DNA of 64,000 nt from Enterobacter sp. RIT418 (GTDB lineage Bacteria > Pseudomonadota > Gammaproteobacteria > Enterobacterales > Enterobacteriaceae), in the NCBI RefSeq assembly GCF_003057745.1, contig NZ_QBJD02000012.1, positions 1 through 64,000 on the forward strand, given 5' to 3'. A program made the translations under genes and the position numbers. The notes beneath the pieces are model-generated. The model worked only from the letters and a program-made list of their open reading frames with translations, was not told the DNA's origin and ran no database searches. This document shows, one piece after another, positions 33,779 to 46,211 of the stretch. Every line of letters starts with the position of its first letter. The stretch's first letter is position 1.

Positions 33779-35479
33779 CTATGGGGAGGAGGGAGATGAA
33801 GGGGATAAAATTACGCCTCCCGTCATCACCTGCTGCACCTGCTGTTTTTCCATATTTACCGCATCTAGCTTGCCGTTAACCGTCGGCTTTAGCGGCGCGT
33901 TGGCCTGCACGCTGCCGCTGGCCGTTAGCTGAATATTGCCATCGCCGCCGATGGGAAGCGCTGGCCAGCCCCACTGTTGCAGGATGTTGAGCGGTACGCC
34001 GCGCCCGTTCAGGCTGACGGTGGTCTGGCGTTGCGCAAGCTGCGAAACCGTCGCCGTGGCTTCCAGAATGCCCTTCTCGGTAAAGGCGCTCAGCTCGGTG
34101 ATATTCACCGTCGCGGCGTTGGCGTTGAGCGCCAGCGACGGCCGGCGCACGTCGACGCGGTTAAACGTTGCCGCCGCGCCGTTCAGCGTTGCGTTGCCGC
34201 TCCACACGCCCCACTGGCGGTCTTTCGCCAGCTGCAGGTTGGCGCCGTATCCATCCAGAGAGGTGATCTGCCACGGGAATGACGGATCGATGTCGATCAC
34301 CAGGTTGCGGCTCAGGCCAAATTTTTTCAGCGTGACGCTGTTCAGCCATTGCGGAAGCGTGTCCATCCACAGCGTTTTCCAGTTCTCCGGCAGCGTGTAT
34401 TCCAGCCCGGCGACGGCCACGTCGTCCAACACCAGCGCCTTGCCGTCGCGTAGCCAGCTGCCGGAGGTACGCACCATGCCACCTTCCCAGCGGGAAGTGA
34501 ACTGGCGTAGCGCAATGCCCTGCGGGGAGAACTCCGCGTTCAGGATCGGATCGAAGAGATGCAGCGAGCCATAAATAAACTCGCTGGCGTTCATCGACAG
34601 TCGCCCTTCGTTGCTCTGCCAGTCACCTTTGCTGAGCGTAATATTGCGCAGGCTTAAATCGAGATCGGTGACCGCCCAGTCAGGCCCCTGCAGGCGAGCG
34701 TCGGTCACTTCAAGACGACCAATTTTCAGGGAAGGAACGGTGTTCAGCGGCGCGAAGAAATCCAGCAGCGGCTTATCGCTTTGCAGGCGGATATCGTTCA
34801 GGCGCAGGGTGTCGATCGCCCAGCTTCCGTCAGCGTTGCGCTGGGCCGAACCCGTCAGCGAACCGCGCGCCATGTCGGCGCCCAGGGTTTTCAGCACCAC
34901 CTCGTTGCCGTTGAGCTGGCCTTCAATCAGCACGTTGGTAGCGGGTAGGCCGTTCAGCGTCAGTGAACCCGCGCTCATCTGAATTTGCGCATTTTTCCCC
35001 AGCACGTTGCCCGCTTCTGGCTGCCACGGGCTAACGCCGCCCGTCACTTTTTGCGCGCTGAGATCCCACTCCGTATTGGGGCTATTGAACGCCATGTTGT
35101 TGAGCTGGAGACGGTCGGCCTGGAAGGGCAGCGGTGCGGTCTGCGGTGAAAGATTCAGCGTGCCGTCATCAAGAGTAATGGTATCCATATGCAGCGGGTC
35201 GGTGAGCTGGCGGCTGCTTAGGCCAATATCCACTTTTTTAGCGACAAGCGTGGCGGGTTTGCCGTCGCGGCCAAAGGTGACATTTTCCAGAATGAGGTGT
35301 GATGGAGATGAAAAACGGTGGTCCATCAGGTCAAAATTGAGTTCGTAATCGGTATTTACCGTTATCCAGCTGCTGACCTGCGCTGCTCCCCAGCGGGTCT
35401 GAATAAGAAAATAGAACGCCAGCACCACGACGAGCAGGGCGATCAGAAGATAGACAATAAGCTTTCCAATAAATTTCAT
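33779..35479 (-). CDS. yicH: AsmA-family protein YicH
   Basis: 566 residues. A single N-terminal membrane anchor (about 6-27, IVYLLIALLVVVLAFYFL) is followed by a long periplasmic beta-rich region typical of AsmA-like proteins, which are thought to bridge the envelope and move phospholipids; YicH itself is poorly characterised. The C-terminus ends in VILSPSSPSSP, a low-complexity tail directly at the rearrangement junction. It follows xanP on the same strand across 119 bp. Confidence 0.9.
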   Translation of the reverse strand: MKFIGKLIVYLLIALLVVVLAFYFLIQTRWGAAQVSSWITVNTDYELNFDLMDHRFSSPSHLILENVTFGRDGKPATLVAKKVDIGLSSRQLTDPLHMDTITLDDGTLNLSPQTAPLPFQADRLQLNNMAFNSPNTEWDLSAQKVTGGVSPWQPEAGNVLGKNAQIQMSAGSLTLNGLPATNVLIEGQLNGNEVVLKTLGADMARGSLTGSAQRNADGSWAIDTLRLNDIRLQSDKPLLDFFAPLNTVPSLKIGRLEVTDARLQGPDWAVTDLDLSLRNITLSKGDWQSNEGRLSMNASEFIYGSLHLFDPILNAEFSPQGIALRQFTSRWEGGMVRTSGSWLRDGKALVLDDVAVAGLEYTLPENWKTLWMDTLPQWLNSVTLKKFGLSRNLVIDIDPSFPWQITSLDGYGANLQLAKDRQWGVWSGNATLNGAAATFNRVDVRRPSLALNANAATVNITELSAFTEKGILEATATVSQLAQRQTTVSLNGRGVPLNILQQWGWPALPIGGDGNIQLTASGSVQANAPLKPTVNGKLDAVNMEKQQVQQVMTGGVILSPSSPSSP

Positions 35480-35598
35480 GGTCTTCCATCCCGCGAAACG
35501 TACATAGGTGAGTTATGCACGATTTATGCGCAATCCTCAAGGCGGGAATGGTGTAAAGAGATGTCGCGACAGGTATTGACGGCCTGCCGCGATGGCGA

Positions 35599-36990
35599 TC
35601 AGTTTTTCTCTGGCGGGAAGACGAGGTTCAGCACGATGGCCGTGATGCCGCCGGCGGCGATACCGGAAGAGAGCAGATTCTTCACCCAGTCAGGAGCGAA
35701 CTGCAGGATCAGCGGCTGCTGCGAAACGCCCAGGCCCACGGCCAGCGACAGCGCGATAATCATGATTGCGCGGCGGTTCAGCGGCTCGCGGGAGACAATA
35801 CGCACGCCGGACGCGGCGATAGTGCCGAACATCACCAGCGTAGCGCCGCCCAGCACCGGCTCGGGGATGTGCTGCACAAACCCGCTGACCGCCGGGAACA
35901 GGCCCAGCAAAATCAGCATCAGCGCCACCACAAATCCGACGTAGCGGCTGGCAACGCCGGTCAGTTGGATCACGCCGTTATTCTGGCCGAAGCAGGAGTT
36001 CGGGAAGGTATTGAACACCGCCGACACAAAGGAGTTCAGGCCGTTTGCCAGCACGCCGCCTTTCAGGCGTTTCATGTAAAGCGGGCCAGAAACCGGCTGC
36101 TCGGAGACGTCAGACGTCGCGGTGATGTCGCCGATGGTTTCCAGCGAGGTGATCATAAAGACCAGCATCAGCGGCAGCAGCAGGCTCCAGTCGATGCCCA
36201 GGCCGTAATAGAGCGGCGTGGGAACGGTAATCAGCGCGCCGTTGGCTGGCGCGGTATTTTCCGGCAGCATGCCCAGCGCCCATGCCAGCAGATAGCCTGC
36301 CGCCATGGCGATAACCAGCGACGCCACGCGCAGGTATGGATTGCGCTGGCGGTTGAGCAGGATAATGATCCCCAGCACCACGCCCGCCAGCAGCAGGTTT
36401 TTAGGCGCGCCGAAGGTGTGGTCGCTCATCGCCGCATAGCCGCCGCCGATGGACGTTAAGCCGACCTGAATCAGCGACAGGCCGATAATCATCACCACCA
36501 CGCCAGACACCAGCGGCGTAATCACGCGGCGAGCCAGGTGCAGCACGCGGGAGATGACCATCTCCGTGCAGCTTGCCAGCATCAGCGTACCAAAGAGCGC
36601 AGCCATCATGGTCGGGACGTCCGCACCGCCGGTTTTTAACGCCGTGCCGCCCATAATTAAAGGCGCGACAAAGTTAAAGCTGGTGCCCTGAATCGACAGC
36701 AGGCCGGAGCCTACCGGCCCCCAGGCTTTAATTTGAATAATGGAGGCAACGCCTGAAGCAAACAGGGACATGCTAATGATGTGCTGCGTATCTTCAGCCG
36801 GTAAGCCGAGCGCCTGACAGATCAGCAGCGCAGGGGTAATCACGGCGACAAACATGGCCAGCAGGTGCTGACAGGCGGCGAAAATTGTTTGAGGGAGCGG
36901 TGGGCGGTCTTCAAGGCGGTAAATTAATTCGCTGTTATGCTTCTGCGCAATCGGTTGCGCATCAGAAGACTCGACGGTGTTAACGGACAT
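35599..36990 (-). CDS. xanP: Xanthine permease XanP
   Basis: Inner-membrane proton symporter of the NAT/NCS2 family specific for xanthine in E. coli. 463 residues from MSVNTVESS, the E. coli length; five upstream codons rejected. About 12-14 membrane segments are seen, with the NAT signature [17 protein letters not shown] after FPNSCFG and the conserved [14 protein letters not shown] PurR-like box lies about 55-70 bp upstream, suggesting purine control. Divergent from gltS. Confidence 0.95.
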   Translation of the reverse strand: MSVNTVESSDAQPIAQKHNSELIYRLEDRPPLPQTIFAACQHLLAMFVAVITPALLICQALGLPAEDTQHIISMSLFASGVASIIQIKAWGPVGSGLLSIQGTSFNFVAPLIMGGTALKTGGADVPTMMAALFGTLMLASCTEMVISRVLHLARRVITPLVSGVVVMIIGLSLIQVGLTSIGGGYAAMSDHTFGAPKNLLLAGVVLGIIILLNRQRNPYLRVASLVIAMAAGYLLAWALGMLPENTAPANGALITVPTPLYYGLGIDWSLLLPLMLVFMITSLETIGDITATSDVSEQPVSGPLYMKRLKGGVLANGLNSFVSAVFNTFPNSCFGQNNGVIQLTGVASRYVGFVVALMLILLGLFPAVSGFVQHIPEPVLGGATLVMFGTIAASGVRIVSREPLNRRAIMIIALSLAVGLGVSQQPLILQFAPDWVKNLLSSGIAAGGITAIVLNLVFPPEKN

Positions 36991-37042
36991 TGGCTGCAAT
37001 CCCACGGTGGAAAAGCGGGCATTTTAGCTGAGCACCTGGCAA

Positions 37043-37058
37043 AAGCAAACGATTGCCA
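37043..37058. promoter_or_regulatory. PurR-like operator in the xanP-gltS gap
   Basis: AAGCAAACGATTGCCA matches the PurR box ACGCAAACGTTTGCGT at 12 of 16 positions, including 11 of the central 12 (GCAAACGTTTGC). It lies about 55 bp before the xanP start. A purine repressor site at a xanthine permease makes biological sense, but binding is not shown. Confidence 0.45.
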
Positions 37059-37214
37059 GCAAAAAAAGACGAGAAAATCTGCCGACGCGAGCAGGTTTTT
37101 TCCAACACATCGGCAAAAAAAATTACACTTTTCACGCCGGTCGCTCATTTTGAGCGCAAATCGGCGCAGGATAACGCCGCGTGTTGATGAAACGCGCGCA
37201 TAAAGGAGCTTTCT

Positions 37215-38417
37215 ATGATTCATCTTGATACGTTGTCGACCCTTGTTGCCGCAACGCTAGTCCTTCTGCTAGGCCGTAAGCTGGTGCACAGCGTTTCCTT
37301 TCTGAAGAAGTACACTATTCCTGAACCCGTCGCCGGCGGATTGCTGGTGGCGCTGGCCCTGCTGGTGCTGAAAAAAAGCATGGGCTGGGAAATTGATTTT
37401 GATATGTCCCTGAAAGATCCTCTGATGCTGGCCTTCTTTGCCACCATCGGGCTAAACGCCAATCTCGCTAGCCTGCGTTCGGGTGGTAAGGTGCTGGGCG
37501 TATTCTTGATTGTGGTGGTAGGGCTGCTGTTGATGCAAAACGCCATCGGTATCGGCATGGCCACGCTGCTGGGGCTGGACCCGCTGGTGGGGCTGCTTGC
37601 TGGGTCTATTACCCTGTCAGGTGGACACGGAACCGGAGCCGCGTGGAGCAAGCTGTTTGTGGAGCGCTACGGCTTTGAAAACGCAACGGAAGTTGCTATG
37701 GCCTGCGCAACCTTCGGCCTGGTGCTTGGCGGACTGATCGGTGGCCCGGTTGCACGATATCTGGTGAAACACTCCGCAACGCCGGACGGCAGGCCGGATG
37801 ATGAGCTGGTGCCAACCGCGTTCGAAAAACCTGACGTCGGGCGCACGATTACGTCGCTTGTGCTGATCGAAACCATTGCGATGATTGCTATCTGTCTTAC
37901 CGTGGGAAAAGTCGTTGCGCAATGGCTCTCGGGAACCGCCTTTGAGTTACCGACCTTCGTCTGCGTGCTGTTTATCGGCGTGGTGCTGAGCAACGGTCTG
38001 GCGCTGATGGGTTTCTACCGCGTGTTTGAACGCGCGGTGTCCGTGCTGGGTAACGTCTGTCTCTCACTGTTTCTGGCGATGGCGCTGATGAGCCTCAAGC
38101 TGTGGGAGCTCGCCTCACTGGCCTTGCCGATGGTGGCGATCCTCGCAGTACAGGCCGTGTTTATGGCCTTGTACGCGATGTTCGTGACCTGGCGCATGAT
38201 GGGCAAAAATTACGATGCGGCGGTACTGGCTGCAGGCCATTGTGGATTTGGTTTAGGGGCAACCCCGACGGCAATCGCCAATATGCAGGCAATCACGGAG
38301 CGTTTCGGCCCGTCGCATATGGCATTTCTGGTGGTTCCGATGGTCGGGGCGTTCTTCATTGATATTGCGAATGCGCTGGTGATTAAGCTGTATCTGATGC
38401 TGCCGATCTTTGCCTAA
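37215..38417 (+). CDS. gltS: Sodium/glutamate symporter GltS
   Basis: Inner-membrane Na+-coupled glutamate carrier. 400 residues, one fewer than in E. coli, with about ten membrane spans in two inverted halves; each half contains a Gly-rich reentrant loop (SGGHGTGAAWSKLF and AAGHCGFGLGATPTAIANM). AAAGGAG precedes the ATG. Its stop is only 3 bp from the recG stop, and no terminator separates the convergent genes. Confidence 0.97.
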   Translation: MIHLDTLSTLVAATLVLLLGRKLVHSVSFLKKYTIPEPVAGGLLVALALLVLKKSMGWEIDFDMSLKDPLMLAFFATIGLNANLASLRSGGKVLGVFLIVVVGLLLMQNAIGIGMATLLGLDPLVGLLAGSITLSGGHGTGAAWSKLFVERYGFENATEVAMACATFGLVLGGLIGGPVARYLVKHSATPDGRPDDELVPTAFEKPDVGRTITSLVLIETIAMIAICLTVGKVVAQWLSGTAFELPTFVCVLFIGVVLSNGLALMGFYRVFERAVSVLGNVCLSLFLAMALMSLKLWELASLALPMVAILAVQAVFMALYAMFVTWRMMGKNYDAAVLAAGHCGFGLGATPTAIANMQAITERFGPSHMAFLVVPMVGAFFIDIANALVIKLYLMLPIFA

Positions 38418-38420
38418 GGG

Positions 38421-40502
38421 TCAGGCATTAGAATAGCGCTCGGTTTCCGGCATCCAGCGCTCGATTAGCGCGTTAGCCTGTTCCGGGTAACGTTCATGAA
38501 TATGGCGGGCAAGGCGCTGAACTTCGGGGATCAGCGCCTGATCGCGCAGCAGATCGGCCACTTTGAACTCGGCGTTGCCCGTCTGACGCGTGCCCAGCAG
38601 TTCGCCAGGGCCGCGTATCTCCAGATCTTTTTGCGCAATCACGAAGCCATCGTTGCTGTCGCGCAGCACCTGAAGGCGCATCTGCGCGGTCTTTGACAGC
38701 GGCGCTTTGTACAGCAGCACGCAGTGTGAGGCGACCGCGCCGCGCCCCACGCGCCCGCGCAGCTGGTGGAGTTGCGCAAGGCCGAGTCGCTCCGGGTTTT
38801 CGATGATCATCAGGCTGGCGTTCGGCACGTCCACGCCCACTTCGATGACCGTTGTCGCAATCAGCAGGTGTAACTCACCCTGCTTGAATGACTGCATGAC
38901 CGCCTGCTTTTCTGCGGGCTTCATGCGCCCGTGCACCAGGCCAACGTTCAGCTCCGGCAGGGCGATCTTAAGTTCTTCCCACGTCGCTTCCGCGGCCTGG
39001 GCTTCCAGCAGCTCAGACTCTTCAATCAGCGTGCAGACCCAGTACGCCTGACGTCCTTCCTGGGTACAGGCGTTGCGCACGCGATCGATGATATCGCTGC
39101 GGCGCGTGTCAGGAATTGCTACGGTAGTGACCGGCGTGCGTCCCGGCGGCAGTTCGTCAATGGTGGAGGTATCCAGATCGGCGTAGGCCGTCATTGCCAG
39201 CGTGCGCGGAATGGGCGTCGCGGTCATGATCAGCTGATGCGGATGGAAGCCTTGCTGCAGCCCTTTCTCCCACAGCGCCAGGCGCTGGTGGACGCCAAAC
39301 CGGTGCTGTTCATCAATGATGACCAGCGCCAGGCCATTAAACTGTACCTGTTCCTGGAAAATGGCGTGCGTACCGACAATCATCTGTACCTGTCCGCTGG
39401 CAATTGCTTCCTGCTGTGCGATGCGCGCCTTGCCTTTTTGCTTGCCTGCCAGCCAGCCGACATCCACGCCGAGCGGGGCAAACCAGCTGCGGAAGTTATT
39501 CGCGTGCTGCTCTGCCAGCAGTTCGGTGGGAGCCATCAGCGCCACCTGCTTGCCGTGGGCAATTGCCCTCAGCGCGGCCAGCGCGGCAACCAGCGTCTTA
39601 CCGGAGCCAACGTCGCCCTGAACCAGGCGCATCATCGGTACATCAAGCGCCATATCGCGTTCTATTTCTGCGGTCACGCGCGCCTGCGCGCCGGTTGGCT
39701 TAAACGGCAGCGAGGCCAGCAGCTTATCCTTGAGATCGTCTCGTGGGCTTAACGGCTGAGCGTGGAAACGCTGCGCGCCCGCGCGAAGCGCGAGCATGCT
39801 CAGGTTATGTGCCAGTAACTCTTCAAGGATAAGCCGCCGCTGGGCTGGATGTTTGCCGCTTTCTAAATCACTGAGCTGAAGGGACGGCGGCGGACGGTGC
39901 AAGGTACGCAGCGCTTCCGGCAGGCTCATCATGCCCTGCGCCAGCTCCGGTGGCAGCAGTTCGTTGATGGCGCAGGTATCGAGTAGCTCCAGCGCCTGGT
40001 CGGTAAGCTTGCGCAGCGTCGCCTGCTTAATGCCTTCAGTCGTCGGATAAACCGGCGTTAGCGTTTCCTGCAGTTCCGGCATGCTGAGATCGCCCTGCAC
40101 GCGATACTCCGGGTGGATCATCTCCGCGCCGTATTTACCGCGTTTAGCTTCACCATACGCCAGCACGCGGCGCCCAGTGGCAAGGCTGTTTTTCATCGCC
40201 GCGTTGAAGTTGAAAAAGCGCATCGTGAGAATGCCGGTGCCATCGCTTATCTGGCAGGTCATCATCCGGCGTCCGCCGAAGGTGATGTTGCTGTTCAGAA
40301 CTTCGCCTTCAACGGTGGCATAAATACCGGGAAGCAGGTCGCCAATTTTATACAGCTGGGTGCGGTCTTCGTATCGGAGGGGGAGGTGGAGCAGGAGATC
40401 CTGCACGGTATGCAGTCCAATTTTAGCGAGCTTGCTGCTTTGCGCCGCGCCCACGCCGGTCAGCGTATTGAGCGGAATGGCATCCAGCAGGCGGCCTTTC
40501 AT
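38421..40502 (-). CDS. recG: ATP-dependent DNA helicase RecG
   Basis: Branch-migration helicase that remodels stalled forks and Holliday junctions. 693 residues. The N-terminal wedge/OB domain (about 60-150) precedes Walker A GDVGSGKTLVAA (near 296) and the DEQHRFG box; the C-terminal part has HGRMKPAEKQAVM and the motif QLRGRVGRG. Last gene of the gmk-rpoZ-spoT-trmH-recG operon, starting 3 bp after trmH. Confidence 0.98.
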   Translation of the reverse strand: MKGRLLDAIPLNTLTGVGAAQSSKLAKIGLHTVQDLLLHLPLRYEDRTQLYKIGDLLPGIYATVEGEVLNSNITFGGRRMMTCQISDGTGILTMRFFNFNAAMKNSLATGRRVLAYGEAKRGKYGAEMIHPEYRVQGDLSMPELQETLTPVYPTTEGIKQATLRKLTDQALELLDTCAINELLPPELAQGMMSLPEALRTLHRPPPSLQLSDLESGKHPAQRRLILEELLAHNLSMLALRAGAQRFHAQPLSPRDDLKDKLLASLPFKPTGAQARVTAEIERDMALDVPMMRLVQGDVGSGKTLVAALAALRAIAHGKQVALMAPTELLAEQHANNFRSWFAPLGVDVGWLAGKQKGKARIAQQEAIASGQVQMIVGTHAIFQEQVQFNGLALVIIDEQHRFGVHQRLALWEKGLQQGFHPHQLIMTATPIPRTLAMTAYADLDTSTIDELPPGRTPVTTVAIPDTRRSDIIDRVRNACTQEGRQAYWVCTLIEESELLEAQAAEATWEELKIALPELNVGLVHGRMKPAEKQAVMQSFKQGELHLLIATTVIEVGVDVPNASLMIIENPERLGLAQLHQLRGRVGRGAVASHCVLLYKAPLSKTAQMRLQVLRDSNDGFVIAQKDLEIRGPGELLGTRQTGNAEFKVADLLRDQALIPEVQRLARHIHERYPEQANALIERWMPETERYSNA

Positions 40503-40505
40503 CGC

Positions 40506-41195
40506 TTATCCCGCATACTGCATAGTGGCCCACCACGCGGCATCGGCTTCAATCTCGCCCTGCGCGTTAACGTGGGGATACGGCAGTTTTTTCTGCTTCG
40601 CAACGCGAGCCAGCACCGGGTAGCCGCCTTCGAACAGCAGGCGCTGCTGCTCATCTTCCGGCAGCATGCTGTTGCTGCGCTCGTACATGCCTGCGTTCTG
40701 ACGCTGGCGCTGCGCTTCATACAAAATCAGCGCCGAAGCGACCGAAACGTTCAGAGACTGCACCATGCCGATCATGGGAATAATGATATCCCGATCCGCC
40801 AGATCCAGCGCTTCCTGCGTGATCCCGGTTTTCTCCTGGCCCATCAATATGCAGGTTGGCCGGGTGTAGTCGATCTCGCGGAAATCCACGGCTTTATCAG
40901 ACAGGTTGGTCGCCAGCACCTGCATACCGCGGCCTTTCAGGTGCGATACGGCTTCACCGATGGTGTGATGCGTTTTAACGGAAACCCAGCTGTTACTGCC
41001 TGCGGCGGTAGATGCCATGGTGCGCATGCGCGTACCCGGCCAGACGGCGTGCACTTCATGCACGCCGACAGCGTCTGCGGTGCGGACAATGGCAGAGACG
41101 TTATGAGGTTTGTGGACCTGCTCCATGCAGACCGTCAGGTCAGGCTGACGCCTGGCGAGCATTTCGCAGATACGTGCATAACGTTGTGCATTCAT
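40506..41195 (-). CDS. trmH: tRNA (guanosine-18-2'-O)-methyltransferase TrmH (SpoU)
   Basis: SPOUT-fold methylase that modifies G18 in the tRNA D-loop. 229 residues. The SAM-binding knot motifs are visible: KPHNVSAIVRTADAVGV, LMGQEKTGI and IPMIGMVQSLNVSVASA. It is 4 bp from spoT and 3 bp from recG, tightly packed in the operon. Confidence 0.97.
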   Translation of the reverse strand: MNAQRYARICEMLARRQPDLTVCMEQVHKPHNVSAIVRTADAVGVHEVHAVWPGTRMRTMASTAAGSNSWVSVKTHHTIGEAVSHLKGRGMQVLATNLSDKAVDFREIDYTRPTCILMGQEKTGITQEALDLADRDIIIPMIGMVQSLNVSVASALILYEAQRQRQNAGMYERSNSMLPEDEQQRLLFEGGYPVLARVAKQKKLPYPHVNAQGEIEADAAWWATMQYAG

Positions 41196-41199
41196 AAAG

Positions 41200-43314
41200 C
41201 TAGTTTCTGTTTCGGGTGACTTTAATGACGTCCGGCATGACGCGGATCTTGCGCATGATATTTGCCAGATGCACGCGGTCGCGGGCCGTCAGGCGAATAA
41301 AGGCGCTGTACACGCGGCCATCTTTTTCTTCCGTATTCAGGCTTTGAATGTTGGACGTGGCCGTGTTGATTGCCGCAGTCAGGTTTGCCAGTGCACCCTG
41401 GTGGTTAAACATATCCACCTTGATTTCAGTGATAAATTCCTGCGCCGTCTCTTTATCCCACTCGACCGCCATGAACTTTTCAGGCTCTTTCTGGTAGCCG
41501 CGAATGTTGCGGCAGGACTCGTGGTGGATGACCAGGCCTTTGCCTGGACTCACGTGCGCAATAATCGGATCGCCCGGAATCGGTCGGCAGCATTTAGCGA
41601 AGGTGATGAGCACGCCGTCTGCGCCTTTGATAGGCAGGTGTCCGTGGCCTTGCGCTGCGGCTGGAACGGCGGTTGCGTCTCCCTGCTGCAGGTTCTTGGC
41701 GACCACGACGCTCATAGCGTTACCAAGGCCAATTTCGGCCAGCAAATCATCCAGCGAGGCGAGCTTCATGCGCTCCAGCTCATGCTGAATATTTTCCGGC
41801 GGGATCTCTGCCAGCTTACGGCTGCCGCCCAACGCGTGGTTGAGCAGTCGACGCCCGAGGCTAACGGAATCATCGCGCTTGAGGTTTTTCAGCAGCTGGC
41901 GAATCTTGGCGCGCGCTTTTGAGCTGACGACAAAGTTCAGCCAGGCCGCGTTCGGACGTGCGCCCGGCGCAGTAATAATTTCCACCGTCTGGCCGCTGGA
42001 AAGCGGTTGAGACAGCGGATAAGGCTGCCTGTCGACGCGCGCACCCACGCAGGCGTGACCGATATCGGTATGCACGGCGTAAGCGAAGTCAACCGGCGTT
42101 GCGCCCGCAGGCAGTTCGACAATGCGCCCTTCAGGTGTGAAAACGTAAATCTCATCCGGGAAGAGATCGGATTTGACGCTCTCGATAAATTCAAACGAGC
42201 TACCCGCACTCTGCTGGAGTTCCAGCAGGCTTTGCATCCAGCGCTGGGCGCGGATTTGTGCAGTGGTGCTGCTTTCGCCGCCGTGCTCTTTGTAAGCCCA
42301 ATGCGCAGCCACACCCATCTCTGCCATCTGGTCCATGTCTTCGGTGCGGATTTGCACCTCAACAGGCACGCCGTGCGGGCCGATCATCGAGGTGTGTAAA
42401 GATTGATAGCCGTTCGCTTTGGGAATGGCGATGTAATCTTTCACGCGACCCGGACGCGGCTTGTACAGGCTGTGCATCTGGCCCAGTACGCGATAACAGG
42501 TGTCGGAGTCATGAACAATCACGCGGAATGCGTAAATATCCATGATCGAGTGAAAACGCTGCTCTTTAAGCACCATTTTGCAGTAGATCGAGTACAGGTG
42601 CTTTTCGCGACCGCTAACGCGGCACGGTATTCCCGCTTCCTGCAAGCGCCCTTCGATTTCAGAGAGGATTTTTTGAATCATCTCTTTACGGTTGCCGCGT
42701 GCGGCTTTAACCACCTCTTTGATCACGCGATAGCGGTTTGGGTACAACGCTTCAAAACCCAGCTCTTCCAGCTCGGTTTTAATGTGATGAATACCTAAAC
42801 GGTGCGCCAGCGGGCTATAAATTTCGAGGGTTTCACGGGCGATGCGGCGACGCTTGTCCGGGCGGAGTGAGCCCAGCGTGCGCATGTTGTGGGTGCGGTC
42901 AGCGAGCTTGATGAGGATGACGCGGATATCCTGCACCATCGCCATAATCATCTTGCGGAAGTTTTCGGCTTGCGCCTCTTTCTTATCGCGGAATTTAAGC
43001 TTATCAAGCTTAGAGACCCCTTCCACCAGTTCGGCAACGCTTTTACCAAACAGCTGTTCCATATCCTGGTAGGTGGCAGGGGTATCTTCAATCACGTCAT
43101 GCAGCAGGGCAGCCATCAGCGTTTCATAGTCGAGTTTCATCTCGGCCAGAATGCAGGCTACCGCTACCGGGTGCGTGATATAGGGTTCACCGCTTGAACG
43201 TGTCTGACCCTCGTGAGCGTCACGTGCAACGAGATACGCCTGCTGAAGACGTTTGATCTGGTCTTCAGGCAGGTAGGTTTGAATCAGTTGATTCAGGCTT
43301 TCAAACAGATACAA
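41200..43314 (-). CDS. spoT: Bifunctional (p)ppGpp synthetase/hydrolase SpoT
   Basis: Controls the stringent alarmone: strong hydrolase and weak synthetase. 704 residues (E. coli 702) from a TTG start, as in E. coli. The HD hydrolase has H72-D73 in LLHDVIEDT. The synthetase domain includes GRVKDYIAIPKANGYQSLHT; a TGS domain opens with DEIYVFTPEGRI; a C-terminal ACT domain ends VIKVTRNRN. Two single-residue insertions relative to E. coli lie near GGESSTT and in the QQGDATAVPAAAQ linker. It is 19 bp after rpoZ. Confidence 0.98.
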   Translation of the reverse strand: MYLFESLNQLIQTYLPEDQIKRLQQAYLVARDAHEGQTRSSGEPYITHPVAVACILAEMKLDYETLMAALLHDVIEDTPATYQDMEQLFGKSVAELVEGVSKLDKLKFRDKKEAQAENFRKMIMAMVQDIRVILIKLADRTHNMRTLGSLRPDKRRRIARETLEIYSPLAHRLGIHHIKTELEELGFEALYPNRYRVIKEVVKAARGNRKEMIQKILSEIEGRLQEAGIPCRVSGREKHLYSIYCKMVLKEQRFHSIMDIYAFRVIVHDSDTCYRVLGQMHSLYKPRPGRVKDYIAIPKANGYQSLHTSMIGPHGVPVEVQIRTEDMDQMAEMGVAAHWAYKEHGGESSTTAQIRAQRWMQSLLELQQSAGSSFEFIESVKSDLFPDEIYVFTPEGRIVELPAGATPVDFAYAVHTDIGHACVGARVDRQPYPLSQPLSSGQTVEIITAPGARPNAAWLNFVVSSKARAKIRQLLKNLKRDDSVSLGRRLLNHALGGSRKLAEIPPENIQHELERMKLASLDDLLAEIGLGNAMSVVVAKNLQQGDATAVPAAAQGHGHLPIKGADGVLITFAKCCRPIPGDPIIAHVSPGKGLVIHHESCRNIRGYQKEPEKFMAVEWDKETAQEFITEIKVDMFNHQGALANLTAAINTATSNIQSLNTEEKDGRVYSAFIRLTARDRVHLANIMRKIRVMPDVIKVTRNRN

Positions 43315-43333
43315 GGGCGACCCGCAGGTTTAA

Positions 43334-43609
43334 TTAACGACGACCTTCAGCAATGGCGGTTACGGCCTGCAGTTCTGCGGCTTCCTGCTCTTGCTGCTCC
43401 TGGCGCTCACGCACGTCGAGGATCTGGTTGTTAATCAGACCTTCTTCGATTTCGCGAAGTGCAATAACGGTGGTTTTATCGTTTTCTTCCGGTACCAGCG
43501 GATCTTTGCCGCCTACCTGCATCTGACGAGCGCGACGCGCGGCGACCAGCACCAGGTCAAAACGGTTACCAATTTTCTCTACAGCGTCCTGAACAGTTAC
43601 GCGTGCCAT
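43334..43609 (-). CDS. rpoZ: RNA polymerase omega subunit RpoZ
   Basis: Small subunit that clamps beta-prime and contributes to the ppGpp site. 91 residues, apparently the same sequence as E. coli omega as I recall it ([20 protein letters not shown] at the start, AIAEGRR at the end). It lies between gmk and spoT, linking alarmone metabolism and its target in one operon. Confidence 0.98.
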
Positions 43610-43663
43610 ACTTAAAATGCTCCACAGGTGAAGAAATGACTGGGCATGATACTGAAAGTGGGT

Positions 43664-44305
<642 letters not shown>

Positions 44306-44510
44306 TTAGCGAAGAAGTCCTACATACGGGCTTATTATACACGTCGCCGCTGTGTGACGTAGCCTTTGTCACACTTTTTCCCGTGGATTATTGAATTTTG
44401 CGTGCCGTTTTCAGGTTTTACGTGTGGTTTACAGCAATAAAAATAAATCTTTGAAAGCGTCTCGCAGGACAAAAGGTTGCTGTTAGCGCTGTTTTACGCC
44501 TCGGGGTATA

Positions 44511-46209
<1,699 letters not shown>

Positions 46210-46211
46210 AC

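Noticed and set aside
40113..41219. 368-codon open frame antisense to recG and trmH
   Set aside because: Spans two real genes on the other strand; no family resemblance.
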